A stretch of 64,000 nucleotides of DNA from Oligoflexia bacterium (GTDB lineage: Bacteria > Bdellovibrionota_G > JALEGL01). The notes below the pieces were generated by a model. That model worked only from the letters and a program-made list of their open reading frames with translations. It was not told the origin of the DNA and did no database searches. Both the position numbers and the translations under genes were made by a program. This document shows, piece after piece, positions 43,810-52,199 of this stretch. The stretch is from positions 73,608 to 137,607 of the forward strand of contig DAOLES010000002.1 of assembly GCA_035326705.1 (NCBI GenBank), in the 5' to 3' direction. Every line of letters starts with the position of its first letter. Position 1 is the first letter of the stretch.

Positions 43810-43880
43810 GGGTGGGATGAATTTGACGGAAACCGCGTTTTCGTCAAAGAAGGGGGGAAGATCCCCCCTTAAAAGGAAAC
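43810..43880. repeat. double-hairpin repeat, variant D, at the hisS ribosome site
   Basis: GGGTGGGATGAATT, then a 12-bp hairpin (TTTGACG at 43822 with CGTCAAA at 43842, including one G-T pair, loop CGC), then a perfect 8-bp hairpin (AAGGGGGG 43850-43857, CCCCCCTT 43863-43870). The second stem is like AAGGGGGC/GCCCCCTT of copy A. AAAAGGA, the hisS ribosome site, follows the second stem at once. The tail AGATCCCCCCTTAAAAGG (43859-) also occurs, one C shorter, at 43757-43777. Confidence 0.6.
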
Positions 43881-43885
43881 AACAG

Positions 43886-45181
43886 ATGATTCAAAGTTTA
43901 AAAGGCATGCCAGATATATTGCCTGGCGAAGTAGAGCAGTGGCAGCAATTAGAGCGCATTTTGCGTGATATTGCGCATAACTATGGTTACAGTGAAATCA
44001 GAACCCCTGTTTTAGAAAACGCAGATTTATTTATAAAATCTACCGGTGAGCATACGGATATTGTCCAAAAAGAATTTTATCGTTTTGAAGATAAAAACGG
44101 TGACTCCATTAGCTTGCGGCCAGAAGGCACACCGGGAACGGTCAGAGCTTTGATGCAGCACAAACTCTTAGCGCAAAAAAGCCCACAAAAATTGTATTAT
44201 ATGGGCCCTATGTTTAGACGGGAAAGACCGCAAAAAGGACGCTTTAGGCAGTTTCATCAAATGGGGGTGGAGTATTTTGGCAGTAGCGCGCCAGGCGCAG
44301 ATGCAGAAGTGATTTCCATGCTTTATCAAATCTGTCAAAAACTAAATATTCCTTCGCCTAAAATCATGCTCAATAGCCTTGGTGATGAAACCTGCAGACC
44401 AAAATACAGAGAAGCTTTACTCAACTATTTACAAAAGCATCAAGCAGGTTTGGATCAGACTTCTCAACAAAGAATGCAAGATAACCCTATGCGAGTATTT
44501 GATTCTAAAGATGAAAAAACCCAAGAAATCATGCAAAATGCCCCGGTGATGTTGGACTATTTGAGTGACACTTGTAAAGCTCACTTTGATCAAGTTCAAG
44601 AACAATTGAGTCAAATGCAGATTCCTTATGAGATTAACAATAAGATAGTCAGAGGTTTGGATTATTACACCCACACTGCCTTTGAAGTGATAGCCCAAGG
44701 TCTGGGTAGTCAAAATGCCGCCGGCGGCGGCGGGCGTTACAATAATTTGATCAAGTCTTTTGCAGGGCAAGATATTCCTGCTGTAGGTTTTGCCATGGGC
44801 ATGGAACGTTTACTGATGATCAGTAAAATAGCAGAAGTAGAAAAAGCAAAGCAATGTGTTGTATTGCCTTTAAGTGACAAAGCCCAAGTAAAAGCCAATC
44901 AATTGGCCTGGTCTTTACGACAATTGGACTGGGCCAAAATCATGAATATCGATGTTGTGTTTGATAAGACCAGTATGAAGTCTGGTTTGAGAGCAGTTGC
45001 AAAATTGGACCCACACTATGTATTGATTCTTGGTGACCAAGAACTAGAGAATAATTCGGTTTTATTTAAAAATTTTATCAGTAAAGAGCAGAAAGAAATT
45101 GAATATAATAAGTGTATAGATTTTTTAAGTGAACAAGTTTTAAAAGATAAAAATGAGGTAGGCATAGATGCAAAATTATAG
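43886..45181 (+). CDS. hisS: histidyl-tRNA synthetase
   Basis: 431 residues from the ATG at 43886 (MIQSLKGMPDILPGE), the usual HisRS start; the longer frame upstream only translates repeat D. Class II motifs: motif 2 YMGPMFRRERPQKGRFRQFHQ, the histidine-specific RGLDYYTHTAFE and GGGGRYNNL, and motif 3 GFAMGMERL. A C-terminal anticodon-binding domain follows. It charges tRNA-His. AAGGA precedes the ATG. It overlaps aspS by 14 bases, so the two synthetases are coupled. Hairpin repeat D next to the ribosome site might affect translation. Confidence 0.97.
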   Translation: MIQSLKGMPDILPGEVEQWQQLERILRDIAHNYGYSEIRTPVLENADLFIKSTGEHTDIVQKEFYRFEDKNGDSISLRPEGTPGTVRALMQHKLLAQKSPQKLYYMGPMFRRERPQKGRFRQFHQMGVEYFGSSAPGADAEVISMLYQICQKLNIPSPKIMLNSLGDETCRPKYREALLNYLQKHQAGLDQTSQQRMQDNPMRVFDSKDEKTQEIMQNAPVMLDYLSDTCKAHFDQVQEQLSQMQIPYEINNKIVRGLDYYTHTAFEVIAQGLGSQNAAGGGGRYNNLIKSFAGQDIPAVGFAMGMERLLMISKIAEVEKAKQCVVLPLSDKAQVKANQLAWSLRQLDWAKIMNIDVVFDKTSMKSGLRAVAKLDPHYVLILGDQELENNSVLFKNFISKEQKEIEYNKCIDFLSEQVLKDKNEVGIDAKL

Positions 45182-46982
45182 AAGCCATACGTGTGGGCAA
45201 TTAAGTGCAAAAGATAAAGATCAAGAGGTTTGTTTAACCGGTTGGGTTAATAGAAGACGTGATCATGGGGGAGTTATTTTTATTGATTTAAGAGACCGTT
45301 ATGGAATCACGCAGTTGGTGTTCAATCCTGAGCAAAATGCGCAAGCCCACAGTGTAGCGGATGCTTTACGGCATGAAGATGTGATTGCTGTACAAGGTAA
45401 AGTTTCTTTACGTTTAGAAGGCATGGTGAATAAAAATATGACAACCGGTGAAATTGAAGTTTATGCTCATGAACTTAATATTTTATCCAAAGCTAAAACA
45501 CCACCATTTCCTATCAATGAAGATAGCGATGTCAGTGAAAGTGTGCGTTTAAAATACCGTTATTTGGATATGCGTAGAGAAGGTTTACAGAAACATTTGA
45601 TTCTTCGTCACAAGTTAAATCATGCATTGAGAAACTTTTTAAATGAAGAAGAGTTTCTTGAAATTGAAACGCCTATTTTAACCAAAGCTACGCCAGAAGG
45701 GGCAAGAGATTATTTGGTGCCTAGTCGTGTGCATCCAGGAAGTTTTTATGCTTTACCGCAATCTCCACAGTTGTTTAAACAGTTGTTGATGGTCTCTGGC
45801 TTTGATCGTTATTATCAGATTGCGCGCTGTTTCAGGGATGAGGATTTGCGTGCGGATAGACAGCCAGAATTTACCCAATTGGATATGGAAATCAGTTTTG
45901 CCCATGAAGATTTAATTTTTAACTTGATAGAAAAAATGATGGCGCATGTGTGGACTAACGTTTTAAATAAAGCTTTACCAGAAGCACAATTTGAACGCAT
46001 GAGCTATGTCCAAGCCATGGAAGAATATGGTTCCGATAAACCAGATTTACGTTGGCGCATGCCACTTAAAAATTTAAATGCGGTATTTGAAAACACGGAG
46101 TTCAATGTTTTTAAATCAGTTGTTGCAAACCAAGGTGAAATAAGAGGCTTAAGAATTCCCGGTGGCAATGCGATTGCTAGAAATCAAGTGGATCAGTTGG
46201 TTAAAATGGCACAAGATCATGGAGCCAAAGGCATGGTTTGGGTCAGACTAAAACCAGAAGGTTTAAGCTCTTCGGTAGAGAAGTTTTTAAGCCCAGAAGA
46301 AATGCAGAGTATGGGCAAAGCCTTAGGACTTAAAGAAGGTGACTTAGGTTTGTTGATTGCGGATAAAGCGGATGTATCGCGCAGAGTTTTAGGCGTCATA
46401 AAAAAAGAATGTATTGCTCGTTTAGAGATTGCACCAGAAAAAGAGCATGCGTTTGTTTGGATTACAGACTTCCCCATGTTTGAATACGATCAAGAAGCGG
46501 GACGTTATTTTTCTATGCACCACCCATTTACCCATCCCAAATTAGATGAAGGGCAAGAGTTATCGGAAAAGACTTTGGATACACTTAAAGCCAAAGCTTA
46601 TGATTTGGTGCTCAATGGCTATGAAGTGGGCGGGGGTTCTATTCGTATCCATGATAGTAAAATGCAAGCCAAAGTATTTGATGTATTAAATATCAGTGAA
46701 GAAGAAGCAAAGTTAAAATTTGGGTTTTTCTTAGAAGCTTTAAAGTATGGTACGCCACCACATGGAGGCATTGCCTTTGGTTTAGATCGTTTGGCTATGA
46801 TTCTATCTGAAACCAGTGCAATAAGAGATGTAATTGCGTTTCCAAAAACACAAAATGCAAGTGACTTGATGTGTGAAGCACCGGCCATGGTTCCGCAAGA
46901 AAGTTTAGATGAATTGCACATTGTCTCAAAAGGTACGGCCTTACTTTTGAGAAACAATCAAAATAAAAAATCTCAAAAGTAA
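45168..46982 (+). CDS. aspS: aspartyl-tRNA synthetase
   Basis: 604 residues. The OB-fold anticodon domain begins VCLTGWVNRRRDHGGVIFID. Class II motif 2 is in YYQIARCFRDEDLRADRQPEFTQ (read in parts) and motif 3 in FGLDRLAMIL, with the bacterial GAD insertion between. It charges tRNA-Asp, and perhaps tRNA-Asn if a GatCAB system exists elsewhere. GAGGTAGG lies before the ATG. The last 18 codons (SKGTALLLRNNQNKKSQK) are encoded by a 29-bp inverted repeat and look like an addition to the normal end near DELHI. Confidence 0.97.
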   Translation: MQNYRSHTCGQLSAKDKDQEVCLTGWVNRRRDHGGVIFIDLRDRYGITQLVFNPEQNAQAHSVADALRHEDVIAVQGKVSLRLEGMVNKNMTTGEIEVYAHELNILSKAKTPPFPINEDSDVSESVRLKYRYLDMRREGLQKHLILRHKLNHALRNFLNEEEFLEIETPILTKATPEGARDYLVPSRVHPGSFYALPQSPQLFKQLLMVSGFDRYYQIARCFRDEDLRADRQPEFTQLDMEISFAHEDLIFNLIEKMMAHVWTNVLNKALPEAQFERMSYVQAMEEYGSDKPDLRWRMPLKNLNAVFENTEFNVFKSVVANQGEIRGLRIPGGNAIARNQVDQLVKMAQDHGAKGMVWVRLKPEGLSSSVEKFLSPEEMQSMGKALGLKEGDLGLLIADKADVSRRVLGVIKKECIARLEIAPEKEHAFVWITDFPMFEYDQEAGRYFSMHHPFTHPKLDEGQELSEKTLDTLKAKAYDLVLNGYEVGGGSIRIHDSKMQAKVFDVLNISEEEAKLKFGFFLEALKYGTPPHGGIAFGLDRLAMILSETSAIRDVIAFPKTQNASDLMCEAPAMVPQESLDELHIVSKGTALLLRNNQNKKSQK

Positions 46983-46999
46983 GGCCGTACCTTTTGAGA
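46924..46999. repeat. perfect 29-bp inverted repeat at the aspS/rnhB junction
   Basis: The left arm (46924-46952) and right arm (46971-46999) are exact reverse complements across an 18-base A-rich loop. Each arm is itself bounded by TCTCAAAAG and CTTTTGAGA, so the palindromes are nested. The repeat contains the end of aspS (stop at 46980-46982) and the TTG start of rnhB (46994). No T-run follows, so it is not a standard terminator; an RNase III-like processing site is possible. Confidence 0.9.
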
Positions 47000-47626
47000 T
47001 TTGAACAACACAAAGATCGTCCTGAGAAGCATTTTGCTTTAGAAGAACACTTTTTGCGTATGAATTTCAGTCGTGTTGTGGGAGTGGATGAAGCTGGTAG
47101 AGGTGCCTTGGCGGGGCCTGTGGTTGCTGCGGCAGTTTGTTTTGAAAAAAAACCTGAAGCGCTTTTGTATGATATCAAAGACTCTAAGAAGATTGCGGAA
47201 AGAAAACGAGAAGCCTTATTTGATATGTTGATTGCGTTACCCTACATTGATTATGCAGTTGGCATTGTTGATGCAACTAGTATTGATACCATGAATATTT
47301 TACAAGCCAGCTTGCACGCCATGCAGATTGCAGTGAGCAATTTAAAACAACAAGCAGATTTATGTTTGGTGGATGGCCATATTCCCTTTAAATCAGATAT
47401 TAAACAATACACGTTAACCAAAGGCGACGATCGTTGCATATCCATAGGAGCAGCTTCTATTATTGCTAAGGTTACAAGAGATAGAATGATGCGCCAATAC
47501 CATCAAGATTACCCTATCTATGATTTTATCAAACACAAAGGTTATGCCACAGCTGTGCATAAACAAGCTATTGTTGAACATGGTATGAGTCCACTGCATA
47601 GAAAAAGCTTTCAATTTAGTCGGTAA
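46994..47626 (+). CDS. rnhB: ribonuclease HII
   Basis: 210 residues if the TTG at 46994 is used; the only other in-frame choice before the first motif is ATG at 47060 (MNFSRVVGVDEAGRG), giving 188. Catalytic acidic residues: GVDEAGRGALAGPV (DE), and the Asp of LVDGHIP, with KGDDRCISIGAASIIAKVTRD. HGMSPLHRKSF ends the domain. It removes RNA from RNA/DNA hybrids and single ribonucleotides from DNA. The TTG lies in the right arm of the inverted repeat, so translation may be limited when the stem forms. Confidence 0.95.
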   Translation: MRFEQHKDRPEKHFALEEHFLRMNFSRVVGVDEAGRGALAGPVVAAAVCFEKKPEALLYDIKDSKKIAERKREALFDMLIALPYIDYAVGIVDATSIDTMNILQASLHAMQIAVSNLKQQADLCLVDGHIPFKSDIKQYTLTKGDDRCISIGAASIIAKVTRDRMMRQYHQDYPIYDFIKHKGYATAVHKQAIVEHGMSPLHRKSFQFSR

Positions 47627-47641
47627 TTGGCACCTTAAATT

Positions 47642-48019
47642 TTGTTTAAAGTTAACAATAGAAAAACCTTAGGAGATTTGGGAGAAGAGCAAGCGCAAAA
47701 GTTTTTGCAAAAACAAGGGTACAAGCTGCTGTACAAAAACTACCGCTGCCCTTTAGGTGAGATTGACTTAATCATGTCTAAGGCAAAAACCGTTCTCATT
47801 GTAGAAGTTAAGTCTGGCAGTCATTCAAATATTTCTCCCAAAGTTCATTTTGACTGGCATAAGAAAAAAAAATTGATTCGTTTGGCGCAATTTTTTTTAA
47901 TGCATTATCCAAAGTATTGTGACTACACATTGCAATTTGATTTGGTGGTTTACCAACCGCATTTGCCTTGCAGCATAGAGCATTATCCCTATGCCATTGA
48001 CGATATGGATCAACTGTGA
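47642..48019 (+). CDS. yraN: YraN family (UPF0102) nuclease-fold protein
   Basis: 125 residues with a TTG start; no ATG lies before the conserved region. LGDLGEEQAQKFLQKQGYKL, then NYRCPLGEIDLIM and VLIVEVKSGS give the E...D...ExK pattern of the YraN/restriction-endonuclease-like fold. Role uncertain, perhaps Holliday-junction or DNA processing. It follows rnhB by 15 bases; rnhB-yraN adjacency is very common and supports the call. Confidence 0.92.
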   Translation: MFKVNNRKTLGDLGEEQAQKFLQKQGYKLLYKNYRCPLGEIDLIMSKAKTVLIVEVKSGSHSNISPKVHFDWHKKKKLIRLAQFFLMHYPKYCDYTLQFDLVVYQPHLPCSIEHYPYAIDDMDQL

Positions 48020-48022
48020 TTG

Positions 48023-48535
48023 ATGAAAAATATGCATGCAACAAATTATCAAATTCGTAAAGCCAAGCGTGGAGATGAACAAGCTATTCATGATGTTCAT
48101 ATGTATTCCATCATGAATGTATGCATTCATGAGCATGGCAAAGAAGAAGTTGCAGGCTGGGGACAAAGACCGTTTGATCAGCAAAAGTGGGCCAATGCCA
48201 TTGATAAGCATTGTGTTTGGGTTGTGGAAGATCAAGTTATGGATGCTATCAAAGGTATGGCCTGTTTGATCTTAAACAAAGAAGAAAGCTATGCGAATCT
48301 AGCAGCATTGTATTTTCATCCAGACATTATTGGTATGGGATTTGGACGAGAAATGATGGAAATCATGACAAAAGTTTGCAAGGAGAGCTTAATTAATACG
48401 ATTAAGATGGATTCATCCTTAACGGCTTTGGGCTTTTACAAAAAAATGGGTTTTAAGGAGATGGGACCTCTTGTAAAAGAAGAGATAGGTGGTTCCATGG
48501 TCAGCGGTATTCCTATGCAACGCGTAATTGAATAA
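48023..48535 (+). CDS. GNAT family N-acetyltransferase
   Basis: 170 residues from the ATG at 48023, 3 bases after yraN. The GNAT fold is visible: YQIRKAKRGDEQAIHDVH, then LAALYFHPDIIGMGFGREMM, the acetyl-CoA pyrophosphate loop (Q/R-x-x-G-x-G/A, here IGMGFG), and ALGFYKKMGFKEMG at the end. The substrate is unknown. It ends the hisS-to-GNAT gene run. Confidence 0.88.
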   Translation: MKNMHATNYQIRKAKRGDEQAIHDVHMYSIMNVCIHEHGKEEVAGWGQRPFDQQKWANAIDKHCVWVVEDQVMDAIKGMACLILNKEESYANLAALYFHPDIIGMGFGREMMEIMTKVCKESLINTIKMDSSLTALGFYKKMGFKEMGPLVKEEIGGSMVSGIPMQRVIE

Positions 48536-48618
48536 CAGCTCATATCGGGCAGTATTAACTTGTGGATAACTAGAGGTTTTTTCTGTTATTCGGGGCAAAA
48601 AAACGTTATGAGACGTTC

Positions 48619-49809
48619 ATGAAGCCAAGAGTTGCTATTTTTGCTGGGATGTTTAAAGAAAAATCAGATGGTAGTGCCCGCTCCTTGATTCAACTGTCCA
48701 AAAGCCTGAGTAAGCAAGGCATTGAGCATATGGTTTTTTCGCCTTGCGTAGATGAATTTGATTCTTCACACCTTTGCGTATTTGAAGTGACATCAATCCC
48801 AATATTTTTCTATCCTGAATACAAAATTGGCTTTTTTTCCAAAAAAGTTAGGCAAGCCTTAGAGCAATTTAAGCCAGATATAATCCATGTTTCAACCCCA
48901 GATTTAACCGGGCATGGGGCGACTAAATATGCCAAAAAGCATAATATCCCCTTAGTGGGATCATTTCATACGCATTTTCCATCGTACTTGCCATATTACA
49001 GGCTTGGATTTTTGCAGCACTGGTTATGGGGGAAGTTAAAAAAACATTACAATCAATGCCAAGCTGTTTTTGCGCCTACCAAAATTATCCAAGATGAACT
49101 TTTAAGTCATGGTATTGTAGGCTTGGGTAAAAATAAACATAAGCATGCCATAAAAATATGGAGTCGCGGTATTCATGAAACGATGTTTTCTGCAGACAAA
49201 AGAGATGTTACATTGCGCCAAACTTGGGGTGGAGACGACAAGTTTTATGTGTTGTATGTGGGGCGTTTGGTCTGGTACAAAAATTTAGAATGTATAAGAA
49301 AAGTATATGATGATTTGTCTCAAGGTCAGCCTGAACTTTTTAGAAAGATTAAATTTTGTTTTGTTGGCGATGGACCCGCCAAAGAAGTGTTAAAAAATCA
49401 AATGCCCAAAGCGCACTTTTTTGGCAGCATAAAGCCAGAAAAAATTGGGCAATATTACGCAAGCGCAGATGTTTTATTTTTCCCTTCAACCACGGAGACC
49501 TTTGGTCAAGTTGTTCAAGAAGCTTTAGCCAGCGGCTGCCCAGCCTTGGTTTCAAATCAAGGGGGCTGTCAGGAAATTGTTAAAGAGTCGCAAGCGGGTT
49601 ATATTTTTTCTCAAGATGATATCCCAGCCTATTCAGCTAGCATTAAGGAACTTGTAGTAAACTTAAACAAAAGGCAAAACTTACAAGAAAAAGCATTGGC
49701 TTATGCTAAAACCAAGCAATGGGATCAAGTCAACCAAGCTGTTATTGATGTCTATAAAGATTTGGTAAATCTATCAGTTCCTTTGCAAAACAATAGAAAG
49801 TTGGGATAA
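48619..49809 (+). CDS. GT4-family glycosyltransferase
   Basis: 396 residues, cytoplasmic or membrane-associated. GT-B fold with N-terminal FAGMFKEKSDGSARSLIQLS, HTHFPSYLPYY in the middle and a C-terminal YVGRLVWYKNLE. The nucleotide-sugar motif EX7E is STTETFGQVVQEALASG, then GGCQEIV. It resembles the MgtA/DgdA-type alpha-glycosyl- or mannosyl-transferases that act on lipids, but donor and acceptor cannot be fixed. A neighbouring manC gene suggests GDP-mannose as a donor. Inference. Confidence 0.9.
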   Translation: MKPRVAIFAGMFKEKSDGSARSLIQLSKSLSKQGIEHMVFSPCVDEFDSSHLCVFEVTSIPIFFYPEYKIGFFSKKVRQALEQFKPDIIHVSTPDLTGHGATKYAKKHNIPLVGSFHTHFPSYLPYYRLGFLQHWLWGKLKKHYNQCQAVFAPTKIIQDELLSHGIVGLGKNKHKHAIKIWSRGIHETMFSADKRDVTLRQTWGGDDKFYVLYVGRLVWYKNLECIRKVYDDLSQGQPELFRKIKFCFVGDGPAKEVLKNQMPKAHFFGSIKPEKIGQYYASADVLFFPSTTETFGQVVQEALASGCPALVSNQGGCQEIVKESQAGYIFSQDDIPAYSASIKELVVNLNKRQNLQEKALAYAKTKQWDQVNQAVIDVYKDLVNLSVPLQNNRKLG

Positions 49810-49815
49810 TCATTG

Positions 49816-50568
49816 ATGATGTTTAAGAAGAAATATATTTTGCACAGTCTTATTTTTATGTTTTTTGGAACAGGTGTTTTTGCCCAAGAAAAATTGGTTC
49901 TAGAAGATTTTGAAAAACAAGGTGTGGGCGCAGTGGATTTTAATGGTTGGCATGTGTCAGACATTAAAGGTGAAGCTAAAGATATTTATTCTATTGTTAA
50001 GGAAGACAATAATTTATTTTTACATGCAGATAGCAAAAAAACAGCAGCAGCAATATTTAAGATTAAAGGTTGGAGTTTAAAGTATAGACCTGTTTTGTCA
50101 TGGCGTTGGCGAGTTCATAAGCATCCAAAAGGTGCTAAACCTTTATCAAAACCCAATAACAGTGCTGCATCGGTCTATGTTATTTTTAGAAAAAGTTTAA
50201 TACCTCTACGTTTTGAGACTATAAAATATGTTTGGGCGGAAAATGAACCTGTAGATGGCCATGTTTATAAAGACGGTAAAAATCCGCAGGAGTTAATTGT
50301 AATCAGATCAGGAAAAGAAGGTATGGGAGAATGGATCACTGAAGAGAGAGATGTATTGGCAGATTACCAGAAATATTTTAAGACGGATAAAGTTAGAAGT
50401 CCCATGGCTTTTGGAATTTTAACTGATTCAGAACGAATCAAAAAGGGGCATGCTATTGCAGATTATGATGATTTTGTTTTGTTAAAAGAAAAAAGTCAAC
50501 CAAAGAAGCCAACACCGAAAGCTGAAGAAAAAGTAGTGCCAACTCCAGATCCAGTTGTTACTGATTAA
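49816..50568 (+). CDS. DUF3047 family exported protein
   Basis: 250 residues with a signal peptide (FKKKYILHSLIFMFF, cleavage near VFA). The mature part opens VLEDFEKQ and has PVLSWRWRVHKHPKGA, VYVIFRKSLIPLRFETIKYV and SDSER-type segments of DUF3047, a beta-sandwich family seen in Gram-negative bacteria. The C-terminal tail is Lys/Pro-rich. No known function. It follows the glycosyltransferase by about 6 bases, so the two are likely co-expressed. Confidence 0.85.
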   Translation: MMFKKKYILHSLIFMFFGTGVFAQEKLVLEDFEKQGVGAVDFNGWHVSDIKGEAKDIYSIVKEDNNLFLHADSKKTAAAIFKIKGWSLKYRPVLSWRWRVHKHPKGAKPLSKPNNSAASVYVIFRKSLIPLRFETIKYVWAENEPVDGHVYKDGKNPQELIVIRSGKEGMGEWITEERDVLADYQKYFKTDKVRSPMAFGILTDSERIKKGHAIADYDDFVLLKEKSQPKKPTPKAEEKVVPTPDPVVTD

Positions 50569-50645
50569 GATCTTTGTTAAGGGTTTAAAAAGTATAAACT
50601 ATTAAATTTATACTGTGGATCGATTAAAAAAGGGAAATCAATTAT

Positions 50646-52082
50646 ATGCCAACTAAAATATATCCGGTTATTCTTTGTGGAGGTTCTGGAACTCGCTTAT
50701 GGCCGGTTTCAAGAGAAGATTTACCAAAACAGTTTGTTAATTTTTTTTCAGATAAAAGCTTATTACAAGAAACGCTTGAACTTACCTCAGATAGAGAAAA
50801 TTATGCCCCACCCATTATTATCTCTAATCAAAGATTTGAACATCTTCTTAAAAGTCAAATACAAGCCATAGGCTTAGATTATACAGCCATCATCCTAGAG
50901 CCTGAAGCTAAAAATACAGCTCCAGCCATTGCTTTAGCAGCCTTAAGTTTAATTGAAAACAATAGTGATGCATGCATGTTTGTGATGCCATCAGATCATA
51001 AAATTATGCAAGAAGAACTGTTTAATCAAACGGTTTTTGAAGCAGCAAAATACGCTCAAAAAGGTAAACTGGTCACCATGGGGATTGAGCCACATTCTCC
51101 GCATACGGGTTATGGTTATATAGAATGTGGTGAACAATGTTCTGAAACAGACCACGGCTTTGTTGTAAAAAGCTTTAAAGAGAAACCTAATCTAGAAACA
51201 GCTACACAATTTTTAAAAACCAATCAGTATGTTTGGAACAGCGGCATGTTTATGTTTACGCCCAACAGCTATATAAACAATCTAACTTTGTATCAGCCAG
51301 AAATTATTGAAAATTCAAGACTAGCAATGCAAAACGCTCAACAAAATGATTTGGTGATCCATCCTGAGCAAGATAGCTTTTCTCAATGTACTTCAATATC
51401 AATTGATTACGCAGTTATGGAAAAAACATCTGATGCAGTTGTTGTCAAAGCTACGTTTGACTGGAGTGATGTTGGTGAATGGACTGCAATTTCTGACTTA
51501 TCAATTGCAAATGCAGATGAAGAAGGCAATGTTAAAAATGAAAATGTTTTTATAGAAAACACCAAGAACACATATGTACATAGCAATGGCCGGTTGATTG
51601 CTGTTATTGGTTTAGAAGAAAGCATTGTTGTAGACACTAAAGATGCCTTATTGGTTGCTGCTAAAAGCCAAGCGCAAAGAGTAAAAAATATTGCGGAACA
51701 ATTAAAATCATTAGATAGAGTGGAGTTAAAAAAACCAGCCGTTGTGAATAGACCTTGGGGTTCATATGAGAGTGTTGATCAAGGTGAAAAACATCAAGTC
51801 AAGCATATAGTAGTGAATCCGGGACAAAAGCTTTCTCTTCAATACCATCATCACCGCTCAGAACACTGGACAGTTGTTAGTGGAATTGCACTGGTAACAA
51901 TCAATGGTGAAGAAAAGATCTTAAAAGAAAATGAATCTGTATTCATACCACAAGGAGTATCACATCGCCTTGAAAATAAAGGAACTGAAGCTTTGCATTT
52001 GATAGAAGTTCAGTATGGAAGTTACCTTGGAGAAGATGACATTGTTCGTTTAGAGGATGTTTACGGTAGGGTAACCAAGTAG
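50646..52082 (+). CDS. manC: mannose-1-phosphate guanylyltransferase / mannose-6-phosphate isomerase
   Basis: 478 residues, the usual length of the two-domain enzyme. Nucleotidyltransferase domain: ILCGGSGTRLWPVSREDLPK (about 9-28), VMPSDHKI, FKEKPN and WNSGMF. C-terminal cupin isomerase domain from about 365: RPWGSYESVDQGEKHQVK and LSLQYHHHRSEHW (metal-binding His). It makes GDP-mannose from mannose-1-phosphate and interconverts fructose-6-phosphate and mannose-6-phosphate. It feeds capsule, LPS or exopolysaccharide synthesis, consistent with the glycosyltransferases on both sides. Confidence 0.95.
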   Translation: MPTKIYPVILCGGSGTRLWPVSREDLPKQFVNFFSDKSLLQETLELTSDRENYAPPIIISNQRFEHLLKSQIQAIGLDYTAIILEPEAKNTAPAIALAALSLIENNSDACMFVMPSDHKIMQEELFNQTVFEAAKYAQKGKLVTMGIEPHSPHTGYGYIECGEQCSETDHGFVVKSFKEKPNLETATQFLKTNQYVWNSGMFMFTPNSYINNLTLYQPEIIENSRLAMQNAQQNDLVIHPEQDSFSQCTSISIDYAVMEKTSDAVVVKATFDWSDVGEWTAISDLSIANADEEGNVKNENVFIENTKNTYVHSNGRLIAVIGLEESIVVDTKDALLVAAKSQAQRVKNIAEQLKSLDRVELKKPAVVNRPWGSYESVDQGEKHQVKHIVVNPGQKLSLQYHHHRSEHWTVVSGIALVTINGEEKILKENESVFIPQGVSHRLENKGTEALHLIEVQYGSYLGEDDIVRLEDVYGRVTK

Positions 52083-52199
52083 TTATTTTTCTAAATTTAA
52101 TAGTAAAATATTCTAAGATTCAAAAACACATCATTTTGTTTATGCTCTTAGGCATAAGAAGAGCTGGGACAACAATTTTTTTTATGATAAACATTAACC

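Noticed and set aside
43805..43880. T-box-like leader for hisS (GGGTGG and ACCGCG in one hairpin region)
   Set aside because: The T-box consensus needs AGGGTGGNACCGCG in one run; here the two parts are 16 bases apart, and no specifier stem is visible. The same GGGTGGG start occurs in repeat C without ACCGCG.
43817..43885. N-terminal extension of HisS from an upstream in-frame start
   Set aside because: It only translates repeat D; HisRS proteins start at the equivalent of MIQSLKGMPDILP.
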